DNA of 64,000 bases. Source: Aplysia californica (lineage: Eukaryota > Mollusca > Gastropoda > Aplysiida > Aplysiidae). How positions within the stretch are numbered: position 1 is the first letter of the stretch; each line of letters opens with the position of its first letter. The stretch covers positions 481,207 to 545,206 of the forward strand of contig NW_004797271.1 in NCBI RefSeq assembly GCF_000002075.1, read 5' to 3'. The notes beneath the pieces are model-generated. The model was not told the origin of the DNA and did no database searches. It was given only the letters and a program-made list of their open reading frames with translations. This document shows, one piece after another, positions 23,831-47,265 of this stretch. The translations under genes were made by a program, and so were the position numbers.

Positions 23831-25016
23831 GTGAGGAATTTAGTGGAATTTTCTGTTTAGTGTTCACGTTTTGTGATGCATGCTGGTTGATTCCTGTTTA
23901 TATACACACAATTCCAAGTTTGTTTATACGCAGTTTTTGCTTTTTATTATACACCGTCTGGCAATAAGGTCTTAAGAAGCCGTCTTGCTTTTTCCATGGG
24001 AATTTTTTCTCCACAATTTTTTTCAGATACTCTTAAAATCTCTTCAATTTCTTTCATGCTGAGGGAGAATTTAATTTATTTTTTTTTGTCTCGGATGTGT
24101 AAAGCCATGGGAAGCCTGTGTGTGTGGTGGACTATTTTCATGGACTGTTCTATCGCTGCTTGAAATGCGTTTGAAGACCTCAATGGAAAAGTTACGAGAG
24201 TCACAAACTGGAAATTATTGACTCTGGTAATTGTCATTAGCATTGCACTTGTTCCACAGTTGACTCTTAAAAACTTTCATGCTGAACAGTGGGCTCAGTC
24301 CTGAGTTGGAGACACGTTGTAAACGAGGCTGGAATAGAAAAGGTATCAAAATCAAAGTGCAAGGTGTTTGGAACTTTGTTTTTGACTTTAAAATTTGATT
24401 TCCCAAAAACCTGAAAATCTGACTTTGATTATTATTCCAATGTGGTCTTCATTTCACCTCTGCATATATATATAAATTGTATATGCCTGCTTGGTGTATC
24501 ACTTGAAGTGTATGGAGATCTTCTCTGTAATTTATTTTTCTTATAGATCTGATAATGAGTGTGGTTGGAAAGGGGGGGGGGGGCGCTGACCCTACCTTTC
24601 TCTGTCTTTCTTTTCGTGCAGGTGTTTTCTCAAAATGGTTTATTGCCCGAGGATCATTATCGTCGATTCAATTGTTATTGGTCTACACACAAAATTTGCA
24701 TTGGGAGTTCAGTGCTATGTAAAGACTTTTTTTCACTACTTTGACACTATTGACACACTCTTTTTTTCAACTGGCACGCTCATAGTGACTACACGTGTCG
24801 CTCTGCAATACCAATAAGTCAGCGTGTGTATCTTTGTATGTTGAAGAATGTTCTTTGCATGAAATGTCCAGTGCAAATTTCATGTGTTGAAGTTTTGAAT
24901 CTTACCTTTTTGTGATTTTCTCTCAACAGCTTCATTAGTTCATTCATTATTATTGGTCAAGATGTTAGTCTCTATCTGCTGGCAGCTGATGTGACTATTT
25001 CCAAGTGCTGTGAACT
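23831..25016. other. Intergenic, AT-rich, nothing recognised
   Basis: No supported gene. A (TA)n stretch lies near 24463 and a G-run near 24571. Confidence 0.5.
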
Positions 25017-25020
25017 TTAA

Positions 25021-25704
25021 CTGATTCCATCCATTCGGCCGCTGACAGCGGCTCTGAGTTTTTCCGCTGCATCCATACGACCGCTGTGAGCGAAATCCGA
25101 AACAAATGTGCACTTTTTAACACAGTTCCGACTTTTTAAGTTGTCGAAAGGAAGTAGAACTTGTAAACAAACCTGACCTCAATCTCTGAGCGCCAATATC
25201 GATCGAAACTCCGCGAAATTCTTGCAAAAATCGTTAGTTTTGTTGTCGTGATGTAGGCTAGATCTAAGGGTAAACAACACGGGGCCTGGTATAATAAAAA
25301 GGCCCTTCAAAGAAAGATATTCAACTAAATTTGTGAAATTCTTGCATAAATGTGTGCTAGGGTGATATCGCTACAATGTTGTGTTGATTCCAATGGATTA
25401 TTAGGACTTGTAGAGCTGAGAAAATGCGGTAATTCGAAATTTTCGAAGAGCTGTTGCGCAATTTTTTTTTCTCATTCGTTTTTGTCTGAAGGAAAATGCA
25501 GTACAAACAGATTATAGGTCATAGTTATTGATATAAACACATTCCTCTATTTATTCCCATCAGTTAGGTATATGACAATACCTATTAGTATTAGAGTGAC
25601 TTACAGCTTCACAGTAATGCATTAAATAGATGCACCCCAGGTCTAAAACTGAACAGGGAAAAATAATTATGTCTAGAGCCTGAAAAAATCATGGACGGAA
25701 TCAG
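25021..25704. mobile_element. TTAA-flanked (piggyBac-like) non-autonomous element, 684 bp
   Basis: Exact TTAA at 25017-25020 and 25705-25708 flank inverted ends CTGATTCCATCCAT (left) and ATGGACGGAATCAG (right), 13 of 14 matching. The interior is non-coding, with a short palindrome CGGCCGCTGACAGCGGC near the left end. TTAA duplication is the mark of piggyBac and a few other superfamilies. It carries no transposase. Confidence 0.75.
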
Positions 25705-26074
25705 TTAATGTACTGAGGTCATTGTGTGAATTAATGATGTTTTGACCCCAGGCCCACCTATCTGCTTATCAAATTGCGAATCTTCCACCAGAAATCTATA
25801 AGATGGTGCTGTGGGTCTTGTTTTTTGTGGGTAGGTTTTTCTTTATCTCTACAATGTTTGGTTACAATCTTATAACATTTGGGGAAATTTCTTTATTGAT
25901 TTTTCTGGTGGCTTACAAAGTTTTTAAAGTTTTGTCTATTTTGTGGAAGATCTTTAAGGACACTGCAGATTTTTCGTCTTCTTCAAGAGCAAGATCTGAA
26001 ACTGACATTTCCGTTTCGTTAGCCTATTCTCTGTTGTAGATTACTCAGTAACAAATATTTTTTTAGACATCTTT

Positions 26075-26395
26075 CATTGTGAATCTTTCCTTAACAAGGT
26101 TGTGGGAATAACAGTCTAAACTAAATGTCACATAAAAGTCTAATTTGAACAGCTTTACAGCGTTTTGAGAAATCTTTTATTGAGAAGTTTCCTAATCAAG
26201 ATTACAAGAATAACAATCTAAATCAATTAAATGTCAAATTATAACAATCTTGTTTACATTTACAGTGTTTTTGAGAAATCTTTTATGGAGAATCTTTCTT
26301 TAGCAAGATTGTAGGAATAAGTTTAAATGGTACATAACAATCAGATTTTTACAATTTTACAGCATTTAAAAAAATCTTTCTTTGTGACTGTCCTT
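26075..26395. repeat. Degenerate tandem repeat of about 125 bp, three copies
   Basis: Blocks such as GGGAATAACAGTCTAAA, TTTACAGCGTTTTGAGAAAT and CTTTTATTGAGAA recur three times with heavy divergence, so the array is old. Confidence 0.6.
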
Positions 26396-26628
26396 ATCAA
26401 ATAAGTTGCCTCCGATATTTTGACCATTATTTGCCTGATGTGAAGACATTATGTTTTTATGTTTTCTAGAAAGCATTTGATTGTTTTACTCAATTTTTTT
26501 CTTAACCTGTGAAGGAGCTTGGTTGTGAATATTAAAAACTATTCCTTAATATCACTTTTGGTTTTTTTATTTTGTCTTTATTTGCTTCAATCCCTATGCC
26601 AGTAATGTGGCCAAAATCTGTCAAAATA

Positions 26629-26870
26629 CAGTCGAGCCTGCCATGATGGCCAACTGTATAATACGCCCACCTGTACAAACGGCCACTTTCCATTCCCCCC
26701 CCCCCCCTTGCAATTTTTTAATATAATTTAATTACATGTATGTAAAACGGTCAGCTGTCCAACGCGGCCACCTTATTTTATCTACCCATGGTCAAATTTA
26801 CCTATCTACCTGTCTTACACGGCCACTTTTCTCCTTGACAATGGGTGGCCGTTTTACACAGGTTGGACTG
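26629..26870. mobile_element. Short MITE of Tc1/mariner-pogo type, 242 bp
   Basis: The left end is CAGTCGAGCCTGCCATGATG after a TA, and the right end is the inverse of CAGTCCAACCTGTGTAAAAC. The ends share about 30 bp with the larger element at 39311-40241. CAGTCGAACCT ends with TA targets are typical of pogo/Tc1-mariner MITEs. The interior repeats the motif GGCCAC with acggccacc-type words. Confidence 0.65.
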
Positions 26871-27730
26871 AACAAAGGTCTGAAAGAGTTAACTTGCCAG
26901 CGCACAGACCAAGTGGGGAAATGTTTTATCATAAATTTAAAAATATTTAAAAATTACACTTTTATTTGTCCCAGAAGGGCACTTTGGTTTACAATGGCAA
27001 ACATACATACATAAATACATAATTATAAATATGTGCATACATACATACACAAATACACAATATTGCACAGATACAAAAAATTTTACAACCATACCACTGT
27101 CGGTCGCCACTGTGCAGCACCCTGTATTTAGAGCTAGGGTTGTCGTGTCTTGCTCAAGGACACACCCCACTGACCACCAATCTGATCCCTGTGTCACCGA
27201 CACTTGCTTGACATTACTTGAGTCTAAACTCACTACTGACCTAGCATAATCTATCTGTTTCTGACGGATAGGCTGCCCTACACACAGACCAGCAGGGAAA
27301 TGTGTAATCGATTCATAATCTGTCTGTTTCTGACCACACACAGACTACCCCCCCCACAGGGCAGTGCTACTAAAGATGGTTTACCCTACTGTAGGGTTTA
27401 GTATCTTTGATGCTATTGACTGAAGTGTCTTTAGGTCACTCCCAAAGGGGGGATATTAACATGTTCTTGTCTTATGCACAGTAGAATTGTAAATGGGCTG
27501 ATTTATCAATGTCATGCTCATACTGTGCCGAAACAACATAGGGGGAACTACTGCTTTTTCTTTCCTCATCCTTGCTATCATCATTTTTCCTCTACTTTTT
27601 TTGTATGTTTGTCACTCTCTTGTCAGCTGCTATTTCCGGGATGCCTTGATAGTATAGTCAAAGCAAACTTTGTGCTGTTGAGTTGCGGCTAAAGAGGTGA
27701 GCAGAGTAAGCCTTATTCCCCATTTGGACT
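26871..27730. other. Intergenic with diverged repeats
   Basis: An ATAC-type microsatellite lies at about 27000-27060. CACAGACCAAGTGGGGAAAT recurs in variant form near 26903, 27283 and 27813, next to ATCTATCTGTTTCTGAC. GTCTTGCTCAAGGACACACC near 27149 resembles a motif common in invertebrate retroposons. No host gene was seen. Confidence 0.4.
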
Positions 27731-27812
27731 TCTCTGTCAACATCCAACCCTTGGCGCTCGTATGACCCTATATGCAGTTGCGAGAGCGTAAAACCTTACT
27801 AAAACAAACATA
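27731..27812 (-). repeat. Repeat family A, head only
   Basis: Reverse strand TTTTACGCTCTCGCAACTGC with GGTCATACGAGCGCC. A near-identical truncated copy with the same flank (GACATCCAACCCTTGG) lies at 28137-28212, so this truncated version was itself duplicated. Confidence 0.6.
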
Positions 27813-27954
27813 AAACACAGACCAAGTGGGGAAATGTTTCATCATAATCTATCTGTTTCAGACCAAAAGGCTGCCTTTTCACAGATCATGTATGTTTTAC
27901 ATGGGGAAAACGTTTTTCCTACAGACAACGAACATTTTGTGCCTTTTTAACAGT

Positions 27955-28133
27955 TTTGCTTTTTAGTTTCAGTGAGACTTTTACGGCATTTGCAACACAA
28001 TAAGGTCATATAAGCGCCGAAGATGAGAGGTGTTACAAGGGAGTAACAAACGCAAAAAAGGAGGGGAGATAGAGAAGACTGATTTTTTATAGGACAGGAG
28101 GAGCAAACCACACCAGAGCACCGCCAAAAACTG
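27955..28133 (+). repeat. Interspersed repeat family A
   Basis: Near full length: TTTTACGGCATTTGCAACAC, AAGGTCATATAAGCGCCGAA, GAGTAACAAACGCAAAAAAG and GCAAACCACACCAGAGCACC. Confidence 0.75.
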
Positions 28134-28136
28134 ACT

Positions 28137-28212
28137 TCTATGTCGACATCCAACCCTTGGTGCTCGTATGACCTATGCAGTTGCGAGCGTGTAAACCCTT
28201 ACTAAGACAAAC
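28137..28212 (-). repeat. Repeat family A, head only
   Basis: Twin of the truncated copy at 27731-27812, in the same orientation. Confidence 0.6.
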
Positions 28213-28602
28213 ATAAAACACTGACCAGGTGCGGATATTAACAGTCTTTGTGCCCATTGGAAACTCGGCCTCAGGAGATGACACACAACTGGAAAAATCA
28301 GAGAGCACACACACACTTTCTCCATCTCTCTCTCCCCCCTGTCTTGGTGTGTCCATCGATCTAACTGGGCATACAATACAGAACGCTGTCTGTTGCATGA
28401 TGTGTGGGCGTAAAAACCACTGCAATACAAAGTTATAAATATATAGGATATATAGGAGACTTTTGCTGCACTGTGTTACCTTGTTTCTCAGATATTGACT
28501 GAAAAATTCCATTCCAATCTGTCCGTTTCCGTGGTCTTTGGGCAGGCAACCTAAAGTTTCATTGGCCTGAAAGAGTTAAGCCTCATTTTCCTGGGTTCTT
28601 TA

Positions 28603-28784
28603 GGTTAGTTTTTACTAACGTTTTACAGCATGTGCATCACAATAAGGTCATATAAGTGCCAAAGATTACAGGAGTTACAAGAAAGAGACAAACACAAAAA
28701 AGATGGAGGAGAGATCAGGACGGCAGATTTTGATAAGAAAGAAGGAGCAAACTACACCAGAGCACCCGCCAACCACCTGCTTCC
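28603..28784 (+). repeat. Interspersed repeat family A
   Basis: TTTTACAGCATGTGCATCAC, AAGGTCATATAAGTGCCAAA, then GGAGGAGAGATCAGGACGGC and GCAAACTACACCAGAGCACC. Confidence 0.75.
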
Positions 28785-28796
28785 TAGGCTTTTGTT

Positions 28797-28975
28797 TTGT
28801 TTTTTTAGTAAAAGTTTTACGAGGCTTGCAACACAATAAGGTCATATAAGTGCTGAAAATTTCAGGTGTTACAAAAGTGTAACAAACACAAAAAAAGGAG
28901 GAGAGATCAGAACGACAGATATTTGATTGGAAAGAAGGAGCAAACACACCAGAGCACCTACAAACCTACCATTTC
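28797..28975 (+). repeat. Interspersed repeat family A
   Basis: Follows the previous copy almost directly in the same orientation: GTAAAAGTTTTACGAGGCTT, CAATAAGGTCATATAAGTGC, GTAACAAACACAAAAAAAGG and CAAACACACCAGAGCACC. Confidence 0.75.
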
Positions 28976-30132
28976 CTGGGCTTTAAAGGAAAACATTTTT
29001 TTACAAATTGAAACAGAAGACTACTGTCATCAATATATTTTTTATTGAACTCATTTACTTCCCGTCAAGTCATAAAAATTTAAGAAATCAAAAGCTGATG
29101 ATGGTGATACTGGTGATGATGATGATCATGAATCCAACAAAATCAAAGACAGCTATCATCATCATGTTGGTAATGCTCAACAAATTAATGAACGGATGAC
29201 TGCACAGATCACCAGACACAATTCCATTTTGTCTGAGTCAAAACCAACCAGAAAACACAGAACCAGAAAAGGGTAAAAGTAAAGTTTAGCACCCCTCTCA
29301 CCCCAGATTTACGCACCATTAAGTCACACAGATTCTGAAATGCGGGGGGGGTTTCTATACATTTCTTTACCCAGAAATGTTTAATTTGTGGCAATAACAA
29401 TGTGAAAGATCATGCTGAAATACATCAAAACTTTATTTATTGTGAACAAAAACCTTTCATTGCAGGTAAACACAACGAAACATGGTATGATTGCGATTGT
29501 TTAAAGCCCCAAATGACACAATTTACATCAATTAGGAGATGGGCTGCTACGATCCTGCCTGTCAGGGCCGATCCGGGCTGAGTGCGATACAAACACATCC
29601 CAGCAGACACATAAATCACAGTAACACAACATGGTTTGAACAATACTGAGAACAAAAATATATACAAATCATCATTAAGAGCACATTGTCTCACACAATT
29701 CACCATCAAGAGCTCTTTTTTTTTCAACTCAGGCTATGAATCGAAATTAGTTTTCCAATCCACATCTACTGGAAGTAAATTATATTCAAGGACTAACATT
29801 GGATTGACAGATGCGTGTTGTGTAAGCACAGGTGGTGTGCTACACGCTCATACACACAGATATTCTTACACAAGACTCCCATTCAAGATGCATTCACATA
29901 GACTTGCATATAAAGAATACCAAATATACACACAGACATGGCTATATTCCTTACATAAATTCACATACAAAATGCAGACACAAACATGCACACACATACA
30001 TACACACACTCTCACATATGCACACACCCAACCACACACAAACACCAACATCAGCTGCTCATGTATATCCTCAGGTCCCGCTAACAAACCAGAGCGAAGA
30101 AACGTCCAGTCCAGCCGATGCTCACAAAGGAC
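28976..30132. other. Presumed CDC73 3' UTR and downstream flank
   Basis: Sequence just past the CDC73 stop on the minus strand. An AC-rich microsatellite lies at about 29985-30050. The longer open frames here (29636-30136 and its antisense partners) are built on repeats and show no family features. Confidence 0.4.
29432..29437 (-). terminator. CDC73: Candidate poly(A) signal of CDC73
   Basis: AATAAA on the minus strand about 700 nt past the CDC73 stop codon. It is the nearest full hexamer noticed downstream in an AT-rich stretch without other coding signal. The assignment rests on position only. Confidence 0.35.
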
Positions 30133-43029
<12,897 letters not shown>

Positions 43030-43444
43030 CTCTGTACTCTCAGTTTACCTTGGGTTGCAGCAAACTGCGCAAACGGCAAACACTGAGGGGGGTTGGCTAA
43101 AAATTAAAAATAGAACTAACAACAACAATAATCCAGAGCTAACCCAGTTTGATACTGCTGGTAACTGGTAGGCCAGCTACATCATCAGACTGCTGGCAGA
43201 CATTGAAATCACAGAATTCTGTGGTTGAAATGAGTCTCTGCTTGACCGTTCCTAACATTGTCTTTTTTCCATAATTAATAATTACAATGTATTAGAATTA
43301 TTTGGTAAGTGATTTGTGATGTGATTATTCTTGTGGCAAGGAATTCTGTATCATGCGACCACTATGAAAGTAATGAATGGAGGGTCAGGGTTTCGGGTTG
43401 GGGTAGCCTACCCCGGTCCGGTAGGGTAGGGGTACCGTGGTACG

Positions 43445-43505
43445 GTTAAGGGGAAGGACTTCCGTAACGAGCAACCACCCCAACAAAGTTACAAACACAA
43501 TAAAG
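43445..43505 (+). repeat. Dispersed repeat, inverted relative of 45195-45243
   Basis: GGAAGGACTTCCGTAACGAG and CAACCACCCCAACAAAGTTA match the reverse strand of the later copy. The TACCCC/GGGGTA-rich palindromic flank around 43400-43440 looks like part of the same element. Confidence 0.5.
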
Positions 43506-43682
43506 ATTAAAGAAGATACCTAAACCCTAACCTGGTAAGAATGTACTTTACCGGACGACCGGTCGGAACTGCTTTCGCTATGGCGGCCCTGGTGCCTTGT
43601 GGCTTGTGGCCCGCTAATCGCTAATCTTCCTTTCCAAACAGATGTGATTAAACTTAGAAGGACGCAAACTATTTTTAGCTAA

Positions 43683-43735
43683 GGCGCCCATCTTGTTTGA
43701 CGTCAGACCAGGCTACCCCTCCAATCACGTGACTA
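43683..43735. promoter_or_regulatory. Cluster of promoter-type motifs between CDC73 and PIGC
   Basis: Within about 50 bp lie GCGCCCATCTTG (YY1-like on the minus strand), TGACGTCA at about 43698, CCAAT, and the E-box CACGTG. It sits about 660 bp upstream of the CDC73 start on the minus strand and 3.5 kb before the PIGC start codon. It could serve a 5' non-coding exon of either gene. No 5' UTR exon could be defined, so the target gene is open. Confidence 0.3.
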
Positions 43736-45039
43736 CATCTAAGTGTAGCCAACCGCATGGCACCAAAGATGGAAGTGTCTATGTAGATCTTCTATATAAT
43801 CAAGCTTCATCTACCTCTTGGTCTTGGTGTCAGAAGTTCTGATGGCCGAATAGACTGCGTTTGAAGTCATGCAATGATTTTATGAGCGGTTCGATCCCGA
43901 TCCCGGACAGGTGTTTTTTTCTCTTCTCCTCCTCCCGACTGACCAACAGTTTCTCCCATAAATTATAATTTGTTGCTTTTTGTAGTTTTTTTTAGTTTTT
44001 TATTTAACGCTCCGTTTATTTAATGTATATTAGTGATGAAGAATGCAGGAGGGGGGGTGTAGATCTAGATATCTAATCCTCCAGCGTCTTTACGGCAATT
44101 TTCGTGCGGTTTATTGTGTTTGCATTTACCGTGTTTCAATTTCTTCAAGCATCAGCGTTCTTAATCTTACTGTTCTGAGCATCAACGATCTAGATCTAGA
44201 TTCTAGATATCTAATCTACGTGATCTTCCATCATTTCCAAGTACTAGATCTAGATCTTCCGAAATGTTACAGAAAACACATCATTCCATGCGGTACCTCC
44301 ACGGAGTCTGTGGGTATCCCAGGAAGTGATGACATCACATTATACTAAAATTAGCAGCCAATCAGAAAGATGTATATCTTTACGTTTAACGGCATCTTTT
44401 CCAAACTCCCCTACTCACTCTTCTACTCAGTCTTCTACGTCCTCATCCTTCGACTGCCAGCATCCGACTGACGTCTCTTACCAGGTTTTTCAGTCATCAC
44501 GACCATGCCACCGTGCCCTTTGACCTACGACCCTGACACCCATGAGGCTAATTGGTCAATCTAATCACGTAGTCCACTATTCTTATTTGCTCCAAAGAGG
44601 TAAAAGATGCTTGATTTGCTCGTGACTCTGCTAGGCTAGGCCTACTCCTGGTCCGGCAAAGTACAGTGTTTATATGTGGTGTGTGTGTTTTTTAAAAATT
44701 ATTTTTGCCAGGGGGGCTAGCCCCTGAAACCCCCCACTGTTGTTATGTTGATGTAGACACGATTGTCCGCTCATGTTATTGTTTTTGCATTTTTGTGTGT
44801 TTTCTTTATTATTTTGTTTCCAAGCCCCCCTGAACGCCCCCCCCCCCCCCTCCCCCACTATTGTTGTTATGATACACAGTGGTCCACCAAAGTTAAATCC
44901 CCTACCCACCCTCAACCACCACCTCTTGCTCACCTCGCCTCACCGCTGGCTTGGGCTGTTCGTTCGCGAAGTCGCCCACGGAGCTACCTTTTGTGCACAC
45001 ATAGAGAACTATGAGTGCGTAGTTAGGCTAGGCGTGCGT

Positions 45040-45243
45040 AGTAATCACAACCCCTAACCCTACCCCAAACCCTTACCCTAACCCTGACCCTCTATTCTAC
45101 TCTGTTTCTAGTGGTCACTCGTTACGGAATTCCTCCCAGGGTAGGGTTTTGGTTTGGGGTAGGGGTTGGGTCAGGGTTAGTAGGGTTCTAGGTCTCTTCT
45201 AATTGTGTTTGTTGGGGTGGTCATTTATTACAGAAGTCCTTCC
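45040..45243 (-). repeat. Dispersed repeat with CCCTAACCC-like runs
   Basis: Two direct-repeat blocks (TGGTCACTCGTTACGGAATT near 45111 and TGGTCATTTATTACAGAAGT near 45218) with degenerate CCCTAACCC/GGGTTAGGG runs between. The second block is the inverse of 43445-43505. The runs are not a regular telomere repeat. Confidence 0.5.
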
Positions 45244-45629
45244 TTTGTGTGATTTAGGGCCTATCTGATCTTTTCTTTTGGGTCTACCATTAACGCTTAC
45301 TTTCACAGAGCAATATCTCCAAAGTTGAGAATCTTTGATTACTAACTAAGCCTTTACCAAATAGTAATAATTATATTAATAATAGGCTGGGCAGTTGCTA
45401 TGTTTCCGATCCAACCAATTAATTTAGGCCGACTCCAACTCTATGTCATACCGGTAATGTAATTATTTGTATTAGATTGTAAGAGAGTTGAACCTGCCCA
45501 AGAAGGAATTGTAAGGGAACCAGAAAAAAAAATGTCTTCTAATAGGCCTACTAATTAGACTTTTTGGTCTTGCAGGGGGAGGGGAGTTCCACAGGGCCAG
45601 AGCTGCTTTTTCAAATATTTATTTCAATG

Positions 45630-45925
45630 TATGTTTTGGACAGGACAGATAGAAGTAGAAATAGGACTAAGAAAGTGGCGATGGATGGGACACAGCTTCC
45701 GAAAGCACAGTGGAAACATTACAAGACACTCACTGTGCGAGTGGAACCCACAGGGAGCACGAGGCAGGGGTAGGCCACGGGAAACATGGAGAAGATGCGT
45801 GGAAAGGGAAATGAGAGAGACAAAGCTCACTTGGAACGAGCTGGGAAGGATGGCCCAGGACAGAGATAAATGGACGGAGTTTGTGTGGCCTATACCTGCC
45901 AGGGGTGAAAGACATTGATGATGAT
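45630..45925 (+). mobile_element. 3' end of a non-LTR retrotransposon (LINE), truncated
   Basis: The frame reads IEVEIGLRKWRWMGHSFRK, NITRHSLCEWNPQG, RGRGRPRETWRR, then W-ELGRMAQDRDKW and a stop. This matches the C-terminal end of RTE/CR1-like LINE proteins (RWxGHxxRK...RGRPRxTWRR...LARDRxxW). A GATGATGATAG tail follows. The frame is still open, which suggests a fairly young copy. It lies 1.3 kb before PIGC exon 1 (coding). Confidence 0.8.
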
Positions 45926-47265
45926 AGAATGTTTTACGTTCTTGCGATCAGGAAATGGGGCTTTGATCCAGCCTGTTGCGGCCAACCCGAGATAACAGAA
46001 ATATATACATCTCATCAGAAAAAACTCCTGAGATACTGTTATTAAAAATTCTCCCCATTACAGGAATAGCACTCAGATTTTCTGCATGGAACAGTGCAGC
46101 ACCTACGCTACCCCACAGACACTGTACATTGTGGAGTCAAGGATAGCTAGTCCAGCAAGCAAGCAGGCAGTGATAATTATAACTTCACTTCACACCTCCC
46201 AAGGGCTACCCTTGTCTAGATTCTTTGTATGCTATCAATTTTACTTTTATCCATTGCCAACTAGGCTTGCATCTCTTTAGAACCACAGTTTCAGTGTTAA
46301 ACCAATTACAGAATTGATTGAGCATCTCCTTTGCTTCCACCACTTTGTCCCGCCCATCGATATAATTAAAACAATCAACCATTGCCACCACACCTTTGCA
46401 TCTAACATGATTTGAGGAACCTTTTATCTCAGCGCTATTCGATCAGGGTGGCAATCAGTGTTCAAAATTTCGCACCTCTTGCTTCCCAGAAAAGTTTCGT
46501 TGCCTTTATATATTATATATGCCATTTGAGCACTTTGGAAACAAGCAGCGGTGAGATTTCATACCCATGCAGCGTTCTCATATGGATGTGGTAACAGCCA
46601 TGATACCTTCAAGCCATACCCCTTTTACCGTCCCTTGCCTTGCGACATTGCGTGAAGGATAGAGCCGGTGGAACTGAACTTAAAACTTTTTTTTCCAAAT
46701 CAGGGTTGAGGGAGCATATTTTCTGTTCTAGATTATCTAGATAGGTCAAAACCTACCAGAGGGAACCGAGTTGTGAAGATTTCTGTCTTAGACAGATATA
46801 GATATATGTACCTGTATAAATAGAAGAATTAATCAAAGAGGTAGCAGAAAGATTCAGTTTTTACAGGTTTCCATTTTGGACAGGTTTATCTGATTTGCAA
46901 AATTTGGAAGTTTGCTCTGATTTGACCTGTCTGCCTTGAGAGTGACTTATTATCGCAGGACCTATATTATCTTTGAGAAGACATATATAAAATCAATGTA
47001 ATTGAATTCACTTTTCATGTTGCTTGCATAAGAGGAATTGGACAAACTGTTTTCAATGCATCTCTAAATATTTGATTTTGACTGTGTTCTGGTTGTTCAA
47101 AAAGTTAACCAAGGAAGTTTGTCTGATTTCTTTTAAAGAAAAAGTCTAAGAAGATCAGTTCTTACTGAGGGCATTACCCTTTCTCTGTTTCATATGTTTA
47201 TTGTGTTCTTTGACCTGGTTATCAATGTTTCTTGGGGGTTTTTTCAATACAGATTAGAATGAACA

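Noticed and set aside
45040-45200. Interstitial telomere repeat
   Set aside because: CCCTAACCC-like runs are irregular and part of a dispersed repeat with an inverted relative at 43445.
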